Shown here piece by piece: positions 7,452 through 9,853 of a stretch of DNA of 9,853 nt. Positions within the stretch are counted from its first letter, which is position 1; every line of letters starts with the position of its first letter. Where the stretch lies: assembly GCA_022561525.1 (NCBI GenBank), contig JADFRB010000033.1, forward strand, positions 1 through 9,853, in the 5' to 3' direction. The translations under genes were made by a program, and so were the position numbers. The notes below the pieces were generated by a model. The model made no database searches. It was not told the origin of the DNA and was given only the letters and a program-made list of their open reading frames with translations. Source of the DNA: Nitrospinota bacterium (GTDB lineage Bacteria > Nitrospirota > Nitrospiria > Nitrospirales > UBA8639).

Positions 7452-8180
7452 ATGATCATTCATCGAGTCATACGAAAAGTTCAACGATTCCAAGGCTGGT
7501 TTGGTAGCGGCGCAGCCCTGTGCCTCATTGCGGGCCTCTATATCGGACTCGTTGATTCCCCCCCGGATTACTACCAAGGGGAAGTAGTTCGAATCATGTA
7601 TGTCCATGTTCCCTTAGCCCACACTTCGCTCTTTGCGTACATTGTGTTATCCGTCGGGAGCATGTGGTATTTATGGAAACGTGACCCCATCGTGGATAAT
7701 ATGTGCCATGCCGTGGCCGCGCTGGGTGCGATTTTTACGACGTTGGCCTTGGCGACGGGGATGATTTGGGGCAAGCCTACTTGGAATACTTGGTGGACCT
7801 GGGATGCACGCCTGACCTCCTATTCCGTGATGCTGTTAATTTTAATCAGCTATTTAATGCTCCGAACCTTTATTGACGATCACGAAAAAGAAGCACGATA
7901 TGCCGCGGTCCTCGCCATCCTTGGGCTTGTAGATCTTCCCATTATTCATTTTTCCGTGGAATGGTGGCGGACGTTGCATCAACCGCAATCATTTTCTATG
8001 CGAGGCGTGAGCATGTCCTCAGAAATTTTGATACCGCTGATGTGTATGAGCATCGGGATGTCCTTACTGTTTTCGTATATGCTAATGGTTCGTACGCAAT
8101 TGTTATATCTCGACCGCTTGCTGCACGCGAAAAAAGGACGGCTGTTGAGTCAGTTCCACATGTCGCAATCCGATTCATGA
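7452..8180 (+). CDS. ccmC: Heme-handling membrane protein CcmC
   Basis: This 242-residue six-helix protein of the heme-handling family has the tryptophan-rich WWD domain at about residues 106-121, WGKPTWNTWWTWDAR. Histidines expected to ligate heme flank it on the outer side: His52 in YVHVPLAHTS, and His176 in WWRTLHQPQS. These match the arrangement known for CcmC. CcmC presents heme to CcmE and holds the covalent heme-CcmE adduct until CcmAB acts. The length is CcmC-like, far shorter than CcmF, which also has a WWD domain. It lies 34 bases after ccmB without a strong Shine-Dalgarno. Its stop TGA overlaps the ATG of the next gene in an ATGA junction, a sign of coupled translation. Confidence 0.94.
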   Translation: MIIHRVIRKVQRFQGWFGSGAALCLIAGLYIGLVDSPPDYYQGEVVRIMYVHVPLAHTSLFAYIVLSVGSMWYLWKRDPIVDNMCHAVAALGAIFTTLALATGMIWGKPTWNTWWTWDARLTSYSVMLLILISYLMLRTFIDDHEKEARYAAVLAILGLVDLPIIHFSVEWWRTLHQPQSFSMRGVSMSSEILIPLMCMSIGMSLLFSYMLMVRTQLLYLDRLLHAKKGRLLSQFHMSQSDS

Positions 8181-8662
8181 CCAGTTTGTATCTTCGATGG
8201 GGCGGATTGCTGATTGTGGCTGTGGGGTTAAGCGTGTTGACCTACAATCACTATCAACAACACCTGTCGACGGTGTCTCCTCACCAGATGAAGGAGCAAG
8301 CCCCTCGTCAAGAGATTCGGCTCTTCGGAATGGTGCGTGGCGGAACATTGGAAGGTAAGGTGAAAGCCGGAGACGCCACCTTCGAGTTGATGGGGAACGA
8401 CACATCCGTCACCGTTCATTATCAAGGGCCACCACCGGATAATTTGCGCGAGCTCAAGACTCTGATCTTGATTGGGAAGTGGAATCCATCCGATAATATC
8501 TTTGAAGCACGAGATATCGGATTGATCACGAATTACGGCTTCGTGATCGGGGCGTATTTGATTGGGCTGATTCCGTTGGCCATTTTCCTGTTTGCCATGA
8601 GTCGGCGAGTCGGACTCTTGTACGAAGAAATCAAAGAATCGAAACTGTATCAGGAAGAATAA
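8177..8662 (+). CDS. CcmE-like OB-fold protein with CcmD-like C-terminal membrane segment (no heme His)
   Basis: This 161-residue protein has an N-terminal membrane anchor at about residues 9-25 and then an OB-fold-like stretch at about 45-115. That stretch resembles the next gene's CcmE: LFGMVRGGTLEG and TFEL against VGGMVVEGSMEA and TFEL, a PPD near the middle, and a later IGKW against VEGYW. The CcmE heme-binding histidine is missing. Where CcmE has AKHSEDY, this protein has IGLITNY. Directly after this comes a second membrane helix, YGFVIGAYLIGLIPLAIFLF (about 120-139), then a short charged tail with MSRRVGLLYEEIK. That layout (aromatic-rich start, one helix, basic-then-acidic cytoplasmic tail) resembles the small protein CcmD, which otherwise has no gene here. 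I infer a CcmE-like/CcmD-like fusion helping CcmC-CcmE assembly. The start is the ATG in the ATGA overlap with ccmC; the open frame upstream lies over ccmC. Confidence 0.8.
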   Translation: MTSLYLRWGGLLIVAVGLSVLTYNHYQQHLSTVSPHQMKEQAPRQEIRLFGMVRGGTLEGKVKAGDATFELMGNDTSVTVHYQGPPPDNLRELKTLILIGKWNPSDNIFEARDIGLITNYGFVIGAYLIGLIPLAIFLFAMSRRVGLLYEEIKESKLYQEE

Positions 8663-8665
8663 ATC

Positions 8666-9121
8666 ATGGGTGCAAAAAATAAAAAAGTCGGCGTGATTGT
8701 GAGCATCATGTTGGTAGGCGGAGCGTTAACCTACCTGGCCCTTGGCAACTTCGGGGAAAACTTGGTGTACTTTTTTACGCCCTCTGAAGTGAAGGCATTT
8801 TCCTCTGAGTATTATCAGAAAAAAGTACGTGTCGGCGGCATGGTTGTAGAAGGAAGCATGGAAGCCTATGCTGATCGATTGGGAATGACTTTTGAATTAA
8901 CCGATGGCGAAGCGACGATTCCCGTCACATTTGAGGGCATCCCGCCGGACCTTTTTAAAGAGGGGCAAGGCGCTGTGGTCGAAGGCTACTGGACAAACAA
9001 ACATAATTTCCAATCCAACCTCATCATGGCCAAACATTCCGAAGACTACATGCCCATTGAGCTCAAACGCGCGGGTGTCAAACTCCCCCGCAAGGACTTC
9101 ATGAAAACCTTGGTTCAGTAA
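8666..9121 (+). CDS. ccmE: Heme chaperone CcmE
   Basis: This 151-residue protein has one N-terminal membrane anchor at about residues 8-26, then the CcmE OB fold: VYFFTPSEV (34-42), VRVGGMVVEGS (54-64) and FEGIPPDLFKEGQGAVVEG (89-107). The heme-attachment motif AKHSEDYMP follows, with His124 and Tyr128 in the HxxxY arrangement of canonical CcmE. In the family this His binds heme covalently on the outer side of the membrane and hands it on to the CcmF/H ligase. This is the complete, standard copy of the two CcmE-type proteins here. It lies 3 bases after the preceding stop, with AGGA about 10 bases upstream. It is the last ccm gene seen, and ccmF and ccmH do not follow. Confidence 0.95.
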   Translation: MGAKNKKVGVIVSIMLVGGALTYLALGNFGENLVYFFTPSEVKAFSSEYYQKKVRVGGMVVEGSMEAYADRLGMTFELTDGEATIPVTFEGIPPDLFKEGQGAVVEGYWTNKHNFQSNLIMAKHSEDYMPIELKRAGVKLPRKDFMKTLVQ

Positions 9122-9304
9122 CTCTACAACCAACTTCCCTCTATGTATGGCTTATGTGGAAATTGTTTGGGCAAGGAAATTCTGCTGCTTTTACCCTCGC
9201 CCTCCGTGGGGGAGACCTGCCGGCGCGCAGGAGCGCTTTGGCGAAGGCGTGGGTGAAGGCGGGGTAGAGCCCTTAGAAGAATCACGAGCAACTCACCCGT
9301 ACCC

Positions 9305-9331
9305 CGTCATCCCCGCGAAGGCGGGGATCCA
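9305..9331 (+). repeat. CGTCATCCCCG hairpin repeat, copy 1
   Basis: ATCCCCGC (9309-9316) pairs perfectly with GCGGGGAT (9321-9328) around a GAAG loop, and the copy is framed by CGTC and CCA. It shares its frame and layout with the copy at 9366. Confidence 0.8.
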
Positions 9332-9341
9332 AGCCCCACTT

Positions 9342-9355
9342 CGTCATCCCCGTGA
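9342..9355 (+). repeat. CGTCATCCCCGTGA half repeat, copy 2 (truncated)
   Basis: This copy has the left half of the repeat, identical to the first 14 bases of the 9366 copy. The right arm is absent, so no hairpin can form. Confidence 0.65.
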
Positions 9356-9365
9356 CCCTCTCTTC

Positions 9366-9393
9366 CGTCATCCCCGTGAAAACGGGGATCCAG
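9366..9393 (+). repeat. CGTCATCCCCG hairpin repeat, copy 3
   Basis: ATCCCCGT (9370-9377) pairs perfectly with ACGGGGAT (9382-9389) around a GAAA loop. Compared with copy 1, the innermost pair changes from C-G to T-A, so both arms changed together and the pairing is kept. Confidence 0.8.
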
Positions 9394-9410
9394 ACGCAGT
9401 ATCAAACACC

Positions 9411-9442
9411 CTGGATTCCCGCTTACACCATGCGGGAATGAC
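9411..9442 (-). repeat. GTCATTCCCGC hairpin repeat, inverted copy 4
   Basis: ATTCCCGC (9415-9422) pairs perfectly with GCGGGAAT (9432-9439). Read on the minus strand the copy runs GTCATTCCCGC to GCGGGAATCCAG, the same layout as copies 1 and 3 but inverted and with the T/A variant of the stem. Its right end contains the ATG (9438) that opens the following coding fragment. Confidence 0.75.
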
Positions 9443-9853
9443 AGAGGACCAAGTGCAACCCTCTGTTCTTCGCATGTCCTTCACCGGGGCGAATAAAACG
9501 CCAACCGTCACCGGATCAGACAAACTCCCCGGCATCGTGAATTACTTCATTGGTAACGATCCCCAAAAATGGCACACCAAGATTCCCACCTACAAAAAGG
9601 TGCACTACGAAAATCTGTATGAGGGCATTGATCTGGCCTACTACGGCCATCAGGGCCAACTGGAATACGACCTCATCGTCGCGCCGGGGGCCGATCCGAA
9701 TCAGATTCAACTTGCGTTCCAGGGCACTGAGCGGCTGTCGGTCAATGAAGAGGGTGATCTTGTCCTCTCGGTGAATGGTGGTGATCTCCGGTTGCTCAAG
9801 CCCCATGTCTATCAATTGGTGGATGGTGAAAAGATTGAGGTAGTGGCCCACTA
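9438..9853 (+). pseudogene. SBBP-repeat-type surface protein fragment, 5'-truncated, runs off window
   Basis: The frame reads VLRMSFTGANKTPTVTG, then NYFIGNDPQKWHTKIPTYKK, VHYENLYEGIDLAYYG, QLEYDLIVAPGADP and LAFQGTERLSVNEEGDLVL. This is the recognisable conserved region near the N-terminus of large extracellular proteins with SBBP (beta-propeller-like) repeats. In full-length members a signal peptide and a further segment of very roughly 60-100 residues normally come before the GAN block. Here that part is missing, and the homology starts just after an inverted hairpin repeat. Possible starts are the ATG at 9438 (inside the repeat) and the ATG at 9474. Neither gives a signal peptide. I therefore read it as a 5'-truncated remnant. 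If it is intact, it would be a cytoplasmic or mis-annotated protein. The 3' end lies beyond the window, so whether the rest is intact is unknown. Confidence 0.65.

Larger units (their letters stand above)
9122..9437. other. Gene-free repeat region downstream of ccmE
   Basis: This stretch holds no supportable gene. Bases 9187-9270 are GC-rich and degenerate, with a CCTGC/GCAGG hairpin (9216-9231). They resemble the low-complexity intergenic repeats that follow operons in many GC-rich bacteria. No T-tract terminator for the ccm operon is visible. From 9305 on, the region is filled by the GTCATCCCCG-type hairpin repeats listed separately. One plus-strand frame stays free of stops from the end of ccmE right through the repeats into the coding fragment at the end, but the repeat part does not look like protein. 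Confidence 0.5.

Noticed and set aside
7961..8176. N-terminal extension of the CcmE-like gene
   Set aside because: It overlaps ccmC in another frame and adds a non-membrane stretch. The ATGA junction at 8177 gives a clean membrane-anchored start.
9147..9437. Upstream start (ATG at 9147) for the surface-protein fragment
   Set aside because: The frame is stop-free, but translating it runs through the GC-rich repeats and hairpins and yields no signal peptide or family-like sequence. The absence of stops reflects base composition.
9305..9442. Possible CRISPR array
   Set aside because: The units are self-complementary, differ in length and orientation, and have no even spacers or adjacent cas genes.

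Overview
This window looks like a chromosomal segment of a Gram-negative-type bacterium that makes c-type cytochromes by System I (Ccm). The gene content, the intergenic palindromes and the roughly balanced base composition are most reminiscent of the Nitrospirota (Nitrospira-like nitrite oxidisers). That assignment is inference from gene style and is not proven by any marker gene here.

Left part (1-3980, all on the minus strand). A phosphohexomutase gene (3980 to 2556) is followed by an Mre11/SbcD-type nuclease gene (2417 to 1158). Four bases later comes a YhaN/SbcC-type AAA ATPase gene (1153 down to the window edge), cut off after 384 codons. The nuclease and ATPase form a YhaO-YhaN-like DNA-end processing pair.

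Middle (3981-6078). A gene-free stretch carries a 164-nt nested inverted repeat (4029-4192) that folds into one long hairpin. Next is a minus-strand pair made of a TlpA/CcmG-like thioredoxin lipoprotein and a CcdA-type membrane electron carrier, only 3 bases apart. They form the thiol-reducing arm of cytochrome c maturation. A 389-bp AT-rich divergent region separates them from the plus-strand ccm genes.

Right part (6079-9121, plus strand). A tightly packed operon encodes CcmA (ATPase), CcmB and CcmC (heme handling and export), an unusual CcmE-like protein with a CcmD-like C-terminal membrane segment and no heme-binding His, and then a canonical CcmE with the HxxxY heme site. CcmF, CcmH and CcmI (heme ligation) are absent from the window. 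Heme is expected to pass from CcmC to CcmE outside the membrane with release driven by CcmAB, while CcdA and the thioredoxin keep the apocytochrome CXXCH thiols reduced.

End (9122-9853). After ccmE there is no ccmF. Instead there is a cluster of hairpin-forming GTCATCCCCG/GTCATTCCCG repeats, two direct and complete, one half copy and one inverted. They abut a coding fragment of the large SBBP-repeat surface-protein family that begins inside the domain, so it appears to be 5'-truncated. Its first usable ATG lies inside the last repeat. The most notable points are the CcmE-CcmD-like fusion, the large palindrome whose arm mismatches are mostly G-U compatible in plus-strand RNA, and this repeat/truncated-gene junction.
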